Shown: piece by piece, positions 18,279-29,269 of the stretch
Numbering within the stretch: the first letter of the stretch is position 1
Layout: each line of letters opens with the position of its first letter
The notes under the pieces: model-generated
Databases searched by the model: none
Seen by the model: the letters and a program-made list of their open reading frames with translations, nothing else
What the model was told of the DNA's origin: nothing
Made by a program: the position numbers and the translations under genes
From: Comamonas sp. lk
Lineage (GTDB): Bacteria; Pseudomonadota; Gammaproteobacteria; Burkholderiales; Burkholderiaceae_C
Reading direction: 5' to 3'
DNA: 64,000 nt
NCBI GenBank assembly: GCA_945860595.1
Contig: CAMAQV010000005.1
Span: 1 to 64,000, forward strand

Positions 18279-19061
18279 TTACTGCGCCGCCCAGCCCCCA
18301 TCCATATTCCACGCCACCCCACGCACGTTGTCGGCGGCGGGCGAGCACAAAAACACTGCCAATGCGCCCAACTCCTCGGGCGTGGTGAATTGGAGTGAAG
18401 GTTCTTTCTCAGCCAACAGCAGGCGCTTGGCCTCGTCGTTGGAAACACCGAGAGCCAATGCCTTGGCGTCTACCTGCTTTTGCACCAGTGGCGTCAGCAC
18501 CCAACCGGGGCAAATCGCGTTGCAGGTCACGCCGCTGGTGGCGTTCTCTAAAGCGCAGACCTTGGTCAGCCCGACGATGCCGTGTTTGGCGGCCACGTAG
18601 GCGGACTTTTCGGCCGAGCCCACCAGCCCATGTACCGAGGCGATGTTGATGATGCGGCCCCAGTTGCGTGCCCGCATGCCGGGTAAAACCATGCGGCTGG
18701 CATGGAAGGCGCTGCTCAGGTTGATGGCGATCACGGCGTCCCAGCGCTCGGTGGGGAAGTTCTCGATGCGCGCCACGTGCTGAATGCCAGCGTTGTTGAC
18801 CAGGATGTCCACCCCACCAAAATTGGCCTCGGCGTAGCGCACCATGGCCTCGATTTCATCGGGTTTGCTCATATCGGCCCCATGAAAGCCGACCTTCACG
18901 CCCAAGGCAGCGACCTCGGCCATAGGCCCGTCCTTGTCGCCAAAGCCGTTCATGACGATGTTGGCACCTTGCGCGGCCAGTGCCTTGGCCATCCCGAGGC
19001 CGATGCCGCTGGTGGAGCCGGTGATGAGGGCGGTTTTGTTGGTGTGCATGGAGGAGTTCAT
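18279..19061 (-). CDS. 3-hydroxybutyrate dehydrogenase (SDR)
   Basis: KTALITGSTSGIGLGMAKALAAQGANIVMNGFGD, NAGIQHVARIENFPTERWDAVIAINLSSAFH, YVAAKHGIVGLTK. Confidence 0.9.
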   Translation of the reverse strand: MNSSMHTNKTALITGSTSGIGLGMAKALAAQGANIVMNGFGDKDGPMAEVAALGVKVGFHGADMSKPDEIEAMVRYAEANFGGVDILVNNAGIQHVARIENFPTERWDAVIAINLSSAFHASRMVLPGMRARNWGRIINIASVHGLVGSAEKSAYVAAKHGIVGLTKVCALENATSGVTCNAICPGWVLTPLVQKQVDAKALALGVSNDEAKRLLLAEKEPSLQFTTPEELGALAVFLCSPAADNVRGVAWNMDGGWAAQ

Positions 19062-19206
19062 AAAAAATACGCTTGCGGACCCGCGCTGGGGTTTGATGGC
19101 GTGGGGTTTGAAGGTGGGCAGCCCGGCATTATCGGCACCCGCCGAGCGCGAAACGATAATTAGCTGTTTGCACCCCGGTCGTATTCCCCCCGCCACCAGG
19201 AAACCC

Positions 19207-20646
19207 ATGCCCGAACAATCCAGCCACTCCCTCATCCCCGTCATCCTCTGCGGAGGCGCCGGCTCGCGCCTGTGGCCGGTTTCCCGCGATACCCATCCCA
19301 AGCCCTTCATCGCCCTGGCCGACGGCCAGAGCCTGTTGCAGAAGGCCTTTATCCGCGGGGCTGCGCTGCCAGGCGTGTCGCAGGTGCTCACGGTCACCAA
19401 CCGCGAGCTGACCTTCAAAACACAGGACGCCTTTGCCCCGGTCAACCCCAAGGGCCTTGCGACCAGTTTCATTTTGGAGCCTTTCGGCCGCAACACGGCC
19501 CCTGCCATTGCCGCTGCCGCGCTGCACATCGCCCAGACCGTGGGTGAGGACGCGATCCTGCTGGTGCTGGCCGCCGACCATTTGATTGCCGACCAGGCCG
19601 CGTTTGCGGCGGCGGTGGCGCAGGCCACCGCGCTGGCGGCCACCGGCAAGCTGGTGACCTTTGGCATCCACCCGGACGCGCCCGAGACCGGTTACGGCTA
19701 CATCCAGGCCAAGGGCAACACCGTGTTGCGCTTTGTGGAGAAGCCCTCGCTGGAAAAAGCCCAGGCCTATCTGGCCAGTGGCGACTTCTTTTGGAACGCC
19801 GGCATCTTCTGTTTTTCAGCGGGCGCGGTGCTGCGCGAGATGGAAGCACATTGCCCGCAGCTGCTGGAGGCCACCCGCGCCTGCATGGCCCATTCGCGCA
19901 GCGCGCAGGGTGATGGCTTTGCGCAGCTGACCCTGGACCCCGCGACCTTTGAAGCGGTGCCCGACGACTCGATCGACTACGCGCTAATGGAGAAATCCGC
20001 GCAGGTCGCAGTGGTGCCTTGCACCATCGGCTGGAGTGACATCGGCTCCTGGGCCGCTCTGGGCGACCTGGACGCGCCCGACGCGCAAGGCAACCGTGTG
20101 CGCGGCGAGGCTTTGCTGCATGACACGCATGACACCACCATCCACAGCAGCCAGCGTCTGGTCGGCGCGGTGGGCCTGGACCACCTGATCATCATCGACA
20201 CCCCCGACGCGCTGCTGGTGGCCGACAAGGGCCGCGCGCAGGACGTGAAACACATTTATGCTCAGCTCAAGGCCAGCGGCCACGAGGCGCACAAGCTGCA
20301 CCGCACGGTGCACCGGCCCTGGGGCACCTACACGGTGATCGAGGAGGGGCCTGGCTTCAAGATCAAGCGCATCGAGGTCAAACCCGGCGCGGCGCTCAGC
20401 CTGCAAATGCACCACCATCGCAGCGAGCACTGGGTCGTGGTCAGCGGCGTGGCCATGGTAGTGAATGGCGCGCGCGAGATCATGATCCACACCAACCAGT
20501 CCACCTTTATCCCCGCCGGTCAGCAGCACCGCCTGACCAATCCAGGCAAGACGCCCTGCGTGATGATTGAGGTACAAAGTGGCGGTTACCTCGGCGAGGA
20601 CGACATCGTCCGCTTTGACGACCAGTATGGTCGGGTGAACCCTTAA
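19207..20646 (+). CDS. mannose-1-phosphate guanylyltransferase/mannose-6-phosphate isomerase
   Basis: LIPVILCGGAGSRLWPVSRDTHPKPF; C-terminal cupin RPWGTYTVIEEGPGFKIKRIEVKPGAALSLQMHHHRSEHWVVV. Confidence 0.93.
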   Translation: MPEQSSHSLIPVILCGGAGSRLWPVSRDTHPKPFIALADGQSLLQKAFIRGAALPGVSQVLTVTNRELTFKTQDAFAPVNPKGLATSFILEPFGRNTAPAIAAAALHIAQTVGEDAILLVLAADHLIADQAAFAAAVAQATALAATGKLVTFGIHPDAPETGYGYIQAKGNTVLRFVEKPSLEKAQAYLASGDFFWNAGIFCFSAGAVLREMEAHCPQLLEATRACMAHSRSAQGDGFAQLTLDPATFEAVPDDSIDYALMEKSAQVAVVPCTIGWSDIGSWAALGDLDAPDAQGNRVRGEALLHDTHDTTIHSSQRLVGAVGLDHLIIIDTPDALLVADKGRAQDVKHIYAQLKASGHEAHKLHRTVHRPWGTYTVIEEGPGFKIKRIEVKPGAALSLQMHHHRSEHWVVVSGVAMVVNGAREIMIHTNQSTFIPAGQQHRLTNPGKTPCVMIEVQSGGYLGEDDIVRFDDQYGRVNP

Positions 20647-21953
20647 GTCACTGCGGCCTTGCGCGCAAATTCCGGCGCGCGCCATGCGCTGCTTCCCAAG
20701 ACCTGGTGGATATGTTCCACGGCATGCCAAATGTCGGCAAAGCCCAGGTACAGCGGCGTGAGGCCAAAACGCAGGATGTCGGGCTGCGCAGCGCCGTCCC
20801 CGGCGCGGAAGTCGCCGATCACACCCCGCGCAATCAGAGCCTGCACGATGGCATAGGCGCTGTGTGGCGCGTCAGCATCGTGGTGCGTCAGTGAGACCTG
20901 CGAGCCGCGCTGCCCGTGCTGGCGTGGCGTGGCAATGCCCAGCCCCATTCCGGCGCAGCGCTGTTCCACGAGTTCCATGAACAAGTCGCCCAGCGCCAGT
21001 GACTTGGCCCGCAACGCCGCCATGCCGCCCAGCGGCTGCGCAGCGTCAAATACGTCCAACGCGCTATCAAGCACCGCCAGGCTGATGACCGGCGGTGTCC
21101 CGCACAAAAAGCGCGCCATGCCCGCCGCGTTTTCATAAGCGGGCGTGAACGCAAAAGGCCGGGCGTGTCCAAACCAGCCGCTAAGCGGCTGCATCCAGGG
21201 CAGGTCGCGGCGCGCGGCGTGTCGCGCATGGGCCCAGACGAAGGCGGGTGCACCCGGCCCGCCGTTCAAAAACTTGTAACCGCAGCCCACCGCAAAGTCG
21301 GCCCCTGCGCCTTGTAAATCCACTGGCACCGCACCGGTGCTGTGCGCCAGATCCCAGACGGTGAGCGCGCCCACTGAATGGGCCGCAGCCGTGGTGGCCG
21401 CCATATCGTGCATGGCCCCGGTGCGGTAGTTCACGTGGGTCAGAAGCAGCACGGCCACATCCGTGTTCAGCGCCGCCGGGATGGCTTCGGGTTCCACTAA
21501 GTGCAGCGTGCAACCGTGCGCCTGGCAGACGCTCTCGGCGATGTACAGGTCGGTGGGAAAGTTCTGGCGCTCGCTCAGCACCACGCGCTTTTCTGGGGTG
21601 TCGGCAGCGGCAATCGCCAGTGCGGCGGACAGCACCTTGAACAGATTGACCGAGGTGCTGTCGGTGGCGACCACCTCGTCGGGCTGTGCGCCAATCAGCG
21701 GCGCAATGCGTGCGCCCACGCGCTGCGGCAGATCGAACCAGCCAGCGTCGTTCCAAGACCGGATCAAACCCTGGCCCCACTCCTGCTCCACCACCTGTGC
21801 CGCCCGCGCCACCGCGGTACGGGGCAGGGCGCCGAGCGAATTACCGTCCAGGTAAATCAGACCAGGGGGAAGGGCGAAGTGCGCACGCAAGCCGCGCAAA
21901 GGGTCGGCGGCGTCACGCGCCTGGCAGTCGGACAAAGTAGACATCGGCATCAT
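20643..21953 (-). CDS. kynU: kynureninase
   Basis: LIYLDGNSLGALPR, VWDLAHSTGAVPVDLQGAGADFAVGCGYKFLNGGPGAPAF. Confidence 0.93.
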   Translation of the reverse strand: MMPMSTLSDCQARDAADPLRGLRAHFALPPGLIYLDGNSLGALPRTAVARAAQVVEQEWGQGLIRSWNDAGWFDLPQRVGARIAPLIGAQPDEVVATDSTSVNLFKVLSAALAIAAADTPEKRVVLSERQNFPTDLYIAESVCQAHGCTLHLVEPEAIPAALNTDVAVLLLTHVNYRTGAMHDMAATTAAAHSVGALTVWDLAHSTGAVPVDLQGAGADFAVGCGYKFLNGGPGAPAFVWAHARHAARRDLPWMQPLSGWFGHARPFAFTPAYENAAGMARFLCGTPPVISLAVLDSALDVFDAAQPLGGMAALRAKSLALGDLFMELVEQRCAGMGLGIATPRQHGQRGSQVSLTHHDADAPHSAYAIVQALIARGVIGDFRAGDGAAQPDILRFGLTPLYLGFADIWHAVEHIHQVLGSSAWRAPEFARKAAVT

Positions 21954-22097
21954 GGGCAGCGGAGGGAAAGCCGCGACGGTACCACCGCGCTTGCCCGCCG
22001 CCTTCGCATGGTGAAATGGCGCGCTTGGAGACACCGCCCATTTCTTCTTCCATACCCCCCATCCCAATACAACGCTTGAGCTTGAGACCCCACCACC

Positions 22098-23018
22098 ATG
22101 CGCCATCCCATTCCGAAACCACCTGCTGCGCTTGCGGCCCGCGCTGCACCGAGTCGGATCGACCTCGCTGCGGTGCCTGGCACGCCCGCAGGGCGTGGCG
22201 TAGCGGCGCGGCGCGCTCGCTGGCTTGCAGGCTGCGTTGGCCTGTGCCTCACGGTGTGCGCAGCCGCCGAACCGGCAATCTACCTGCTCGGCGAAGTGCA
22301 TGACAACCCCGAGGGCCACGCTGTGCGCTTCGAGCAGATTGCGCAGATTGTCCGTGGCGCGTCGCAGTCGGTGATTGCCATGGAACAGTTTGACCGCGAC
22401 AAGCAGAGCCTTCTGGACGCGGCCCTGCGCGAGTGCCCCGATGCGGCCTGTGTGATCGCCCGTGCCGGGGGCACCGGCTGGGACTGGCCCTTTTACGCTC
22501 CGGTCATCGAGCTGGCTTTGCGCCAGGGTGTGCCGCTGGTGGCGGCCAATGTCTCGCCGCAGGACGCGCGCCAGGTGGTGCGCAATGGCCTGGGTGCAGC
22601 CCTGAATGGGGCCTTGCTGGTGGAGTTCGGCCTTGCGGCCGGCGTGCCGCCCGCAGTGGACGCGGTGCAGCGCGAAGCGGTCTTCCAGGGCCATTGCCGC
22701 ATGGTTCCCAAGTCGGCGCTCGGTGGCATGGCGCAGGCGCAGGTGGCGCGCGATGTCTGGATGGCGCACGTGCTGCGCACACACCCGCAGTCCACCGTGC
22801 TGCTGCTGGCGGGGAACGGCCACGTCCGCAAGGACGCGGGTGTCTACCACTGGCTGGCACCAAACGAGCGCCAGCGCACCCAGGTGCACGCCTATCTTGA
22901 AATGCCGCAAGACGGCGACGCAGCCTTGTACGACCATGTGCATGCCGTTGCGCCGGTACTGCGAGACGATCCCTGCTCCGCATTGTTGGCGCCGGCGAGA
23001 GGCACTGCTACACCTTAA
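22098..23018 (+). CDS. ChaN/haem-uptake (Tiki-like) family secreted protein
   Basis: Signal peptide then AIYLLGEVHDNPEGHAVRFEQIAQIV; VLLLAGNGHVRKDAGVYHWL. Confidence 0.8.
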   Translation: MRHPIPKPPAALAARAAPSRIDLAAVPGTPAGRGVAARRARWLAGCVGLCLTVCAAAEPAIYLLGEVHDNPEGHAVRFEQIAQIVRGASQSVIAMEQFDRDKQSLLDAALRECPDAACVIARAGGTGWDWPFYAPVIELALRQGVPLVAANVSPQDARQVVRNGLGAALNGALLVEFGLAAGVPPAVDAVQREAVFQGHCRMVPKSALGGMAQAQVARDVWMAHVLRTHPQSTVLLLAGNGHVRKDAGVYHWLAPNERQRTQVHAYLEMPQDGDAALYDHVHAVAPVLRDDPCSALLAPARGTATP

Positions 23019-23136
23019 GCGGTACAGCGCCCGGCCGTGTGGCTTTCTAGACCCGCGTCCTAAAATGTCTGCCACGCCCCGGCGTTCGCCGCGTCATTCC
23101 GATGCGGTCCGTGCAGGGCGGTTTTTTGGTAATCCT

Positions 23137-23502
23137 ATGCCCCGCCACATTCTTGATGAAACCCATATCCACCACGCTGTGCGCGCGAAAGTGGCGCACA
23201 ACAATGAGACCGTGGTGCTGGAGGTGCAGGCGGCTATCGCCAGCCACGCTGTGGTGGTCGTGGGCATGAAGGCCAACCCCTTTATCGGCAAGGCGCGCAA
23301 TCTGCTCGACGCGGCTGGCATCCCCCACCATTACCTGGAGTACGGTAGCTACCTCAGCCAGTGGCGGCTGCGCAACGCACTCAAGATGTGGACCGGCTGG
23401 TCTACCTTCCCCATGATTTTTGTCAAAGGTGTACTGGTGGGCGGCTTTGACGACCTCAAAGCATTGCAGGACGCGGGTGAACTCCGTGCCATGCTGACCT
23501 GA
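23137..23502 (+). CDS. glutaredoxin-like (Grx4-fold) protein lacking cysteine
   Basis: VVVVGMKANPFIGKARNLLDAAGIPHHYLEYGSYLSQWRLRNALKMWTGWSTFPMIFVKGVLVGGFDDL; no Cys in the whole translation. Confidence 0.75.
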   Translation: MPRHILDETHIHHAVRAKVAHNNETVVLEVQAAIASHAVVVVGMKANPFIGKARNLLDAAGIPHHYLEYGSYLSQWRLRNALKMWTGWSTFPMIFVKGVLVGGFDDLKALQDAGELRAMLT

Positions 23503-23520
23503 CCTCAATACCCCAGCCCC

Positions 23521-25227
23521 ATGCCTGATTTTTCTGTACCCGATGGGGATAGACAGGCCGGGTTGGCTACCGAATTTCAGCGAGCCCGCACCCTGCAGAT
23601 GGAGGGCGCGTTGCATGCAGCGCAGAACACCTACGAGCACATACTGGCTGTGGAGCCCGGGCATGTGGCGAGCCTGCACATGCTGGGCCTGGTCTACGCC
23701 CAAAGCGGGCAGGCCCAAAAAGGCGTGGATCTCTTGTGCCGCGTGTTGGAGGCAGAGCCGAACAACGCGCAGGCTTATTTCGGTTTGGGTTTTGCCATGT
23801 GCAAGCTCAAGCAATTTGCCGCAGGCATTGAGTGCTACGACAAGGCCATGGCCTTGCAGCCCCAGTTTGCCGAGGCCGCCTGCGACAAGGGCAGCGCGCT
23901 GATTGAGGTCCAACAATGCGCGCAGGCGGTAGCGAGTTTCGACCTGGCCATCGCCTGGCGTCCCGATTACGCCGACGCCTATGTGTACCGGGGCAATGCG
24001 CTCATGGGTCTGCAGGACACCGAAGCCGCCATACGCAGTTTTGAGGCCGGACTGGCCCTCAAGCCCGAATTTGCCAGCGGCCACCTGAACCTGGGCAATG
24101 CCTTGCAGGCACAGGGCGATTACGCGGGCGCCTTGGCCTGCTACGACCGGGCCATTGCCCTGCGCCCGCAGGACGCCATGGCCTATTCCAATCGCAGCGC
24201 TGCGCTTAAGCACCTGCATCGCTTCGATGAAGCGCTGCACAGCTGCGAGCGGGCGGTGGCTCTGGCACCGGGGTTTGCGTTTGGCCAGTGGAACCGCAGC
24301 CTGGTGCGCCTGCTGCTGGGTGATCTGAAAGCGGGTTTTTCCGACTACCACAGCCGCTGGAAGACCGAGCGCTTTCAGCCCATACGCCGCCAGTTTGTCC
24401 AGCCCCTGTGGTTAGGGGAGCGAGACATCGAGGGCGTTACCGTGCTGCTGCACACCGAGCAGGGTTTGGGTGACACCATTCAGTTTGCCCGCTATGCCGC
24501 AGTGCTCGCACAGCGCGGTGCGCGGGTGGTGATGGAAGTAGAGCCCGCGCTTTTTGATCTTTTCCACACCTTGCCGGGCGTGTACCAGCTGCTGCGCCAG
24601 CGCGATCCGTTGCCTGCCTTTGACATGTATTGCCCGCTCATGAGTTTGCCCGTGGGGTGCGGCACGACCCTGGACACCGTGCCATCCGGTGTGCCTTATT
24701 TGCGCGCCAGCGCGGCCAAAGTGGCGCAGTGGGAAGCACGTCTGGGCAGCAAGAGCCGTCCCCGCGTGGGCCTGGTCTGGAGCGGCAGCAGCACGCACCA
24801 GGCAGACCATCTGCGCAGTGTGGAACTGGTCCGTCTGCTGGCGGCATTGCCTGCCGGGTATGACTACGTGAGTCTGCAAAAAGAAGTCCGCCCAGACGAC
24901 GCAGCGGCTTTGCAGGCCAGTGCCGTGGCGCATTTTGGCCAGGACCTGTGCACCATGGACGACACCGCAGCGCTGTGCGCCTGCATGGACTTGGTGATTG
25001 CCGTGGACACCAGCGTGGCGCATCTGGCCGGGGCCCTGGGCCTGCCGGTGTGGGTGCTGCTGCCGCACATGCCGGACTGGCGCTGGCTGCTGGCGCGCAG
25101 CGACTCGCCCTGGTACCCCAGCGCCCGGCTGTACCGCCAGCAGTGCGCGGGTGATTGGAGCGCGCCGCTGCAGCAGCTCGGCGCGGATCTACTGGCCCGG
25201 CGCTTTGGCCCTTCGCTGCTACCTTAA
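23521..25227 (+). CDS. TPR-repeat protein with C-terminal glycosyltransferase-like domain
   Basis: Multiple TPRs (AQAYFGLGFAMCKLKQFAAGIECYDKAM...), then GLVWSGSSTHQADHLRSV...DLVIAVDTSVAHLAGALGLPVWVLLP. Confidence 0.85.
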   Translation: MPDFSVPDGDRQAGLATEFQRARTLQMEGALHAAQNTYEHILAVEPGHVASLHMLGLVYAQSGQAQKGVDLLCRVLEAEPNNAQAYFGLGFAMCKLKQFAAGIECYDKAMALQPQFAEAACDKGSALIEVQQCAQAVASFDLAIAWRPDYADAYVYRGNALMGLQDTEAAIRSFEAGLALKPEFASGHLNLGNALQAQGDYAGALACYDRAIALRPQDAMAYSNRSAALKHLHRFDEALHSCERAVALAPGFAFGQWNRSLVRLLLGDLKAGFSDYHSRWKTERFQPIRRQFVQPLWLGERDIEGVTVLLHTEQGLGDTIQFARYAAVLAQRGARVVMEVEPALFDLFHTLPGVYQLLRQRDPLPAFDMYCPLMSLPVGCGTTLDTVPSGVPYLRASAAKVAQWEARLGSKSRPRVGLVWSGSSTHQADHLRSVELVRLLAALPAGYDYVSLQKEVRPDDAAALQASAVAHFGQDLCTMDDTAALCACMDLVIAVDTSVAHLAGALGLPVWVLLPHMPDWRWLLARSDSPWYPSARLYRQQCAGDWSAPLQQLGADLLARRFGPSLLP

Positions 25228-27185
25228 GCCGTCGTTTCTTCGAGCTGGCTGCTCAGCGTCAGCCAGGTCTCTTCCAGCTCCGCCAGCTCCGCGTGCACGG
25301 CTTTGAGCTGCTTGCCCCAGTCCGCCAGTTGCGCCGGGGTGGCACTCTGGCTCAGCTGCGCCTCCAGGCTTTCGCGCTGGGTGTTGAGCAGCTGCATGCG
25401 CGCTTCTGTTTGCTGCAGCTGCTTTTTCCATTGCTTGTGTTCGGGTTTGACGATGGGCTTGGCCACAGGCTTGGCCGCTGTCTGAAGGGCCAGGGCCTGG
25501 GCTGCAGCGGCGGCTTCGTTGCCAGCCCGTTTAGCTTCCTCACGCTGGCGCTTGGCCTCGTCGAGCAGGTAGCGCTGGTAGTCGTCCAGATCTCCGTCAA
25601 ATGGCTCGACCCCGCCACGCGTGACCATCCAGAATTCGTCGCATACGGCGCGCAGCAGCGCACGGTCGTGGCTGACCAGCATGACCGTGCCTTCAAATTC
25701 ATTGAGCGCCATGGACAGCGCCTCGCGCGTGGCCAGATCCAGGTGGTTGGTGGGCTCGTCCATCAGCAAGAGGTTGGGCCGTTGCCAGACGATCATGCAC
25801 AGCACCAGACGCGCCTTCTCGCCCCCGCTCATGCTGCCCACGGCCTGTTTGACCATGTCGCCGCTGAAGTTAAAGGTACCTAAAAAGCTGCGCAAATCCT
25901 GCTCGCGCGTGGCCTGTCCCTGGATCTTGCCCTGCGCTGTCAGCTCGCGCACCAGGCGGATCATGTGCTCCAGCGGCGTGTCCGCCGGGCGCAGCACATC
26001 GAGCTCCTGTTGCGCGAAATAGCCTATGTTCAAACCGCGTCCCTCGGTGACCTCCCCGCCCAGCGGCTGCAGGTCGCGCGCGATGGTTTTCACTACCGTT
26101 GACTTGCCCTGGCCGTTGGCACCCAGAATGCCGATGCGCTGCCCGGCCAGCACCGATTTGCTGACATTGCGCACGATGACCGTGGGCGGTGTACCCGCTG
26201 GCGCATCGTCGGGTGCGGGGTAGCCAAAGCTCACCCCCTGCATGGCCAGCATGGGGTTGGGCAGGTTGGCCGGTTCTTTGAATTCAAAGGTGAAGTCGGC
26301 GTCCGCCATGAGCGGCGCAATTTTCTCCATGCGGTCCAGTGCCTTGACCCGGCTTTGTGCCTGCTTGGCCTTGCTGGCCTTGGCTTTGAAGCGGGCGATG
26401 AATTTTTGCAAATGCGCGATCTTGTCCTGCTGCTTGGAATAGGCGTTTTGCTGCAGCTCCATGTGCTCGGCGCGCATGTCCTCAAACTTGCTGTAGTTGC
26501 CGCCGTAACGCACCAGCTTGCCCGCGTCGATGTGTAGCGTGACGTTGGTCACCGCATCCAAAAACTCGCGGTCGTGGCTGATCACCACCATGGTGCCTTC
26601 GTAACGTTGCAGCCAGGCCTCCAGCCACACGAGCGCGTCCAAGTCCAGGTGGTTGGTTGGCTCGTCGAGTAAGAGCAAATCGGAGGGACACATCAGCGCG
26701 CGCGCCAGTTGCAAACGCATGCGCCAGCCGCCCGAGAAACTGTTCACCGGCTTGTCGAGTTCGGCGGTCTTGAAGCCCAAGCCCAGAATCAAGGCCTGGG
26801 CCCGCGCGGGGGCGTCGTGCTCGCCTGCGTCGTGCAGCGCCATATAGGCGTGGCCCATGCGGTCACCGTCGTCGCTGGCCTCGGCGGCGGCGACTTCGGC
26901 GCGCGCATCCAGCAAGACCGTGTCGCCCTCGATCACAAAGTCCGTTGCGCTTTGATCCGTCTCGGGCATGTCCTGGGATACCTGGCCCATGCGCCATTGT
27001 GTGGGGATGTAGTACTCGCCCGCGTCCTCGTGCAGGCCGCCATTGAGCAATGCGAACAGCGAAGATTTGCCGGCGCCGTTGCGTCCGACTAAACCGACTT
27101 TTTCGCCGGGGTTGATGGTCACGGTGGCGCCATCGAGCAAGACCTTGGCGCTGCGGCGCAAGGTCACGTTTTTCAGAGTAATCAT
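25224..27185 (-). CDS. ABC-F family ATP-binding protein (YheS/Uup-like)
   Basis: Two ABC domains: GLVGRNGAGKSSLFALLNG and GILGANGQGKSTVVKTIA; LLLDEPTNHLDLDALVWLE; C-terminal coiled coil. Confidence 0.92.
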   Translation of the reverse strand: MITLKNVTLRRSAKVLLDGATVTINPGEKVGLVGRNGAGKSSLFALLNGGLHEDAGEYYIPTQWRMGQVSQDMPETDQSATDFVIEGDTVLLDARAEVAAAEASDDGDRMGHAYMALHDAGEHDAPARAQALILGLGFKTAELDKPVNSFSGGWRMRLQLARALMCPSDLLLLDEPTNHLDLDALVWLEAWLQRYEGTMVVISHDREFLDAVTNVTLHIDAGKLVRYGGNYSKFEDMRAEHMELQQNAYSKQQDKIAHLQKFIARFKAKASKAKQAQSRVKALDRMEKIAPLMADADFTFEFKEPANLPNPMLAMQGVSFGYPAPDDAPAGTPPTVIVRNVSKSVLAGQRIGILGANGQGKSTVVKTIARDLQPLGGEVTEGRGLNIGYFAQQELDVLRPADTPLEHMIRLVRELTAQGKIQGQATREQDLRSFLGTFNFSGDMVKQAVGSMSGGEKARLVLCMIVWQRPNLLLMDEPTNHLDLATREALSMALNEFEGTVMLVSHDRALLRAVCDEFWMVTRGGVEPFDGDLDDYQRYLLDEAKRQREEAKRAGNEAAAAAQALALQTAAKPVAKPIVKPEHKQWKKQLQQTEARMQLLNTQRESLEAQLSQSATPAQLADWGKQLKAVHAELAELEETWLTLSSQLEETTA

Positions 27186-28108
27186 GTAAGCGGTGTGGGG
27201 CCCTGTAAAGGGCCGGATAAAGAGGCCAGCGCGGCGCGCTGGATCAGCACCACCTGATCCTCTCCTGCGCTGGTGGACAGCCACAGGCAGGGCAGGGTGG
27301 GAAAGGTGGCTTCAAAGTGGGCGCGCTCGTGTCCGAGCTCCAGCACCAGGACGGCATTGTCGGTCATGCGTGTGGCAAGTTGCGGCAGTAGCGCGCGAAC
27401 AAAGTCCATGCCATCACTGCCACCGCGTACGTTGCCATCCAGCGCCAGCGCCGGTTCGGCCACAAATTCGGGTGGCAGCGCAGCCATGCTCTGTGCGTTC
27501 ACATACGGCGGGTTACACAAGACCAGGTCAAAAAGCGCGCCCGCATGCAGAGTCGCCGCAGCCAGACCATCCGACTTCACCAGTTGCACGCGTGCTGCCA
27601 GTGCGTGCTGCGTGACGTTGATCTGCGCCACTGCCAGCGCATCCGCAGAGATGTCCGAGGCCAACACCTGCGCTTCAGGGTAGACATGCGCGCCAATGAT
27701 GGCCAGGCTGCCGTTGCCCGTGCAGATGTCCAGCACACGGGCAGGCGCATCGCCCACAAAATAGTCCAGCGACCCGTCGACCAGCACCTCGGCAATCAGT
27801 GAGCGCGGGATGATGACCCGCTCATCCACATAAAAACTCCAGCCCTGCAGCCAGGCCTGCCGGGTGAGGTAGGCCGCCGGTTTGCGGGTGCGGATGCGCT
27901 CCTCGATCAGCGCCAGGACAGCGGCCACGCCCTGCGCGTCTGGCTGTACTAAATCGGCGGCATTGATGTCGGTATCGAGTGGCAGGTCCAACCGCCATAA
28001 GACCAGCCAGGCGGCTTCGTCAAAGGCGTTGGTGGTTCCGTGGCCGAACACCACTCCAGCTTCTTCCAGCAGCGCGGCGCAGCGCGCCACCAGGTCCGCC
28101 AGGCTCAT
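27182..28108 (-). CDS. prmB: 50S ribosomal protein L3 N5-glutamine methyltransferase
   Basis: [47 protein letters not shown]. Confidence 0.9.
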   Translation of the reverse strand: MSLADLVARCAALLEEAGVVFGHGTTNAFDEAAWLVLWRLDLPLDTDINAADLVQPDAQGVAAVLALIEERIRTRKPAAYLTRQAWLQGWSFYVDERVIIPRSLIAEVLVDGSLDYFVGDAPARVLDICTGNGSLAIIGAHVYPEAQVLASDISADALAVAQINVTQHALAARVQLVKSDGLAAATLHAGALFDLVLCNPPYVNAQSMAALPPEFVAEPALALDGNVRGGSDGMDFVRALLPQLATRMTDNAVLVLELGHERAHFEATFPTLPCLWLSTSAGEDQVVLIQRAALASLSGPLQGPTPLT

Positions 28109-29256
28109 GCCAGGCCGGCGAGTTTGTCGAAGACCCTGCGGTAAATGTCTTTGAGCGGTTCGATGTCTTCGAGCCGGATGTGCTCGTCGATCTTGTGGAT
28201 GCTGGCGTTGGGCGGGCCCAGTTCCACCACCTGCGAACAGATTTGGGCCAGAAAGCGCCCGTCGCTGGTACCGCCCGTGGTCGAGAGTTCAGTGTGGATT
28301 CCCGTCACATCGTGGATGGCCGCGCGCACCGCGTCCACCAGCGGGCCAGGTTCGGTCAAAAAGGGCAGGCCGCCAATCGTCCAGGCCAGGTCGTAATCGA
28401 GCTGGTGCTTGTGCAGCACCGCGCTCAGGCGCTGCTGTAACTGCTCGGGCGTGGACTCGGTGCAAAAGCGGAAGTTGAAGTCCACCACCACCTGCCCCGG
28501 AATCACGTTGCTGGCACCGGTACCGCCGTGGATATTGCTGACCTGCCAGCTTGTGGCCGGAAAGTAGGCGTTGCCCGTGTCCCAGACCATACCCACCAGT
28601 TCGGTGAGAGCAGGGGCTAGCAAATGGATGGGGTTCTTGGCCAGATGCGGGTAGGCAATATGGCCTTGCACACCTTTCACCGTGAGCCGCCCGCTCATGG
28701 TGCCGCGCCGCCCGTTTTTGATCATGTCGCCGGTGCGCGTGACCGAGGTTGGCTCGCCCACCAGCACATAGTCCAGCACCTCGCCGCGCGCTTGCAAGGC
28801 TTTGCATACGACTACGGTGCCATCGTGCGCCGGGCCTTCCTCGTCGCTGGTCAGCAGCAGGGCAATGTTCAGGGCCGGGTCGGGATGCGCCGCCAGAAAT
28901 TCTTCAACCGACACCACAAACGCCGCCAGCGAGGTTTTCATATCGCTGGCGCCGCGCCCGTAGAGCTTGCCGTCACGGCGGCTGGGCACAAAAGGCGGGC
29001 TGCCCCATTCGGTCAGCGGGCCGGTGGGCACCACATCGGTGTGGCCGGCCAGCACCAAGGTTTTGCTTCCCGGCGCACCGCTGCGTTTGGCCCACAAATT
29101 GGTGACGCGAAAGGTATCCGGTCCGCTTTCTATGGTTTCGCAGACAAAGCCCAGCGGGGCCAGGCGCTGGGCGATCACAGACTGGCAGTTGCCATCCTGC
29201 GGCGTGACCGAGGGCAGGGCGATGAGTTGCTCGGTGAGCGCGAGGGTGGCGGTCAT
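28105..29256 (-). CDS. dapE: succinyl-diaminopimelate desuccinylase
   Basis: [51 protein letters not shown]. Confidence 0.95.
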   Translation of the reverse strand: MTATLALTEQLIALPSVTPQDGNCQSVIAQRLAPLGFVCETIESGPDTFRVTNLWAKRSGAPGSKTLVLAGHTDVVPTGPLTEWGSPPFVPSRRDGKLYGRGASDMKTSLAAFVVSVEEFLAAHPDPALNIALLLTSDEEGPAHDGTVVVCKALQARGEVLDYVLVGEPTSVTRTGDMIKNGRRGTMSGRLTVKGVQGHIAYPHLAKNPIHLLAPALTELVGMVWDTGNAYFPATSWQVSNIHGGTGASNVIPGQVVVDFNFRFCTESTPEQLQQRLSAVLHKHQLDYDLAWTIGGLPFLTEPGPLVDAVRAAIHDVTGIHTELSTTGGTSDGRFLAQICSQVVELGPPNASIHKIDEHIRLEDIEPLKDIYRRVFDKLAGLA

Positions 29257-29269
29257 AAATGCGGGGGTG

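Noticed and set aside
23047-24351. 434-aa minus-strand ORF
   Set aside because: Antisense to the glutaredoxin-like and TPR genes; no domain signature.
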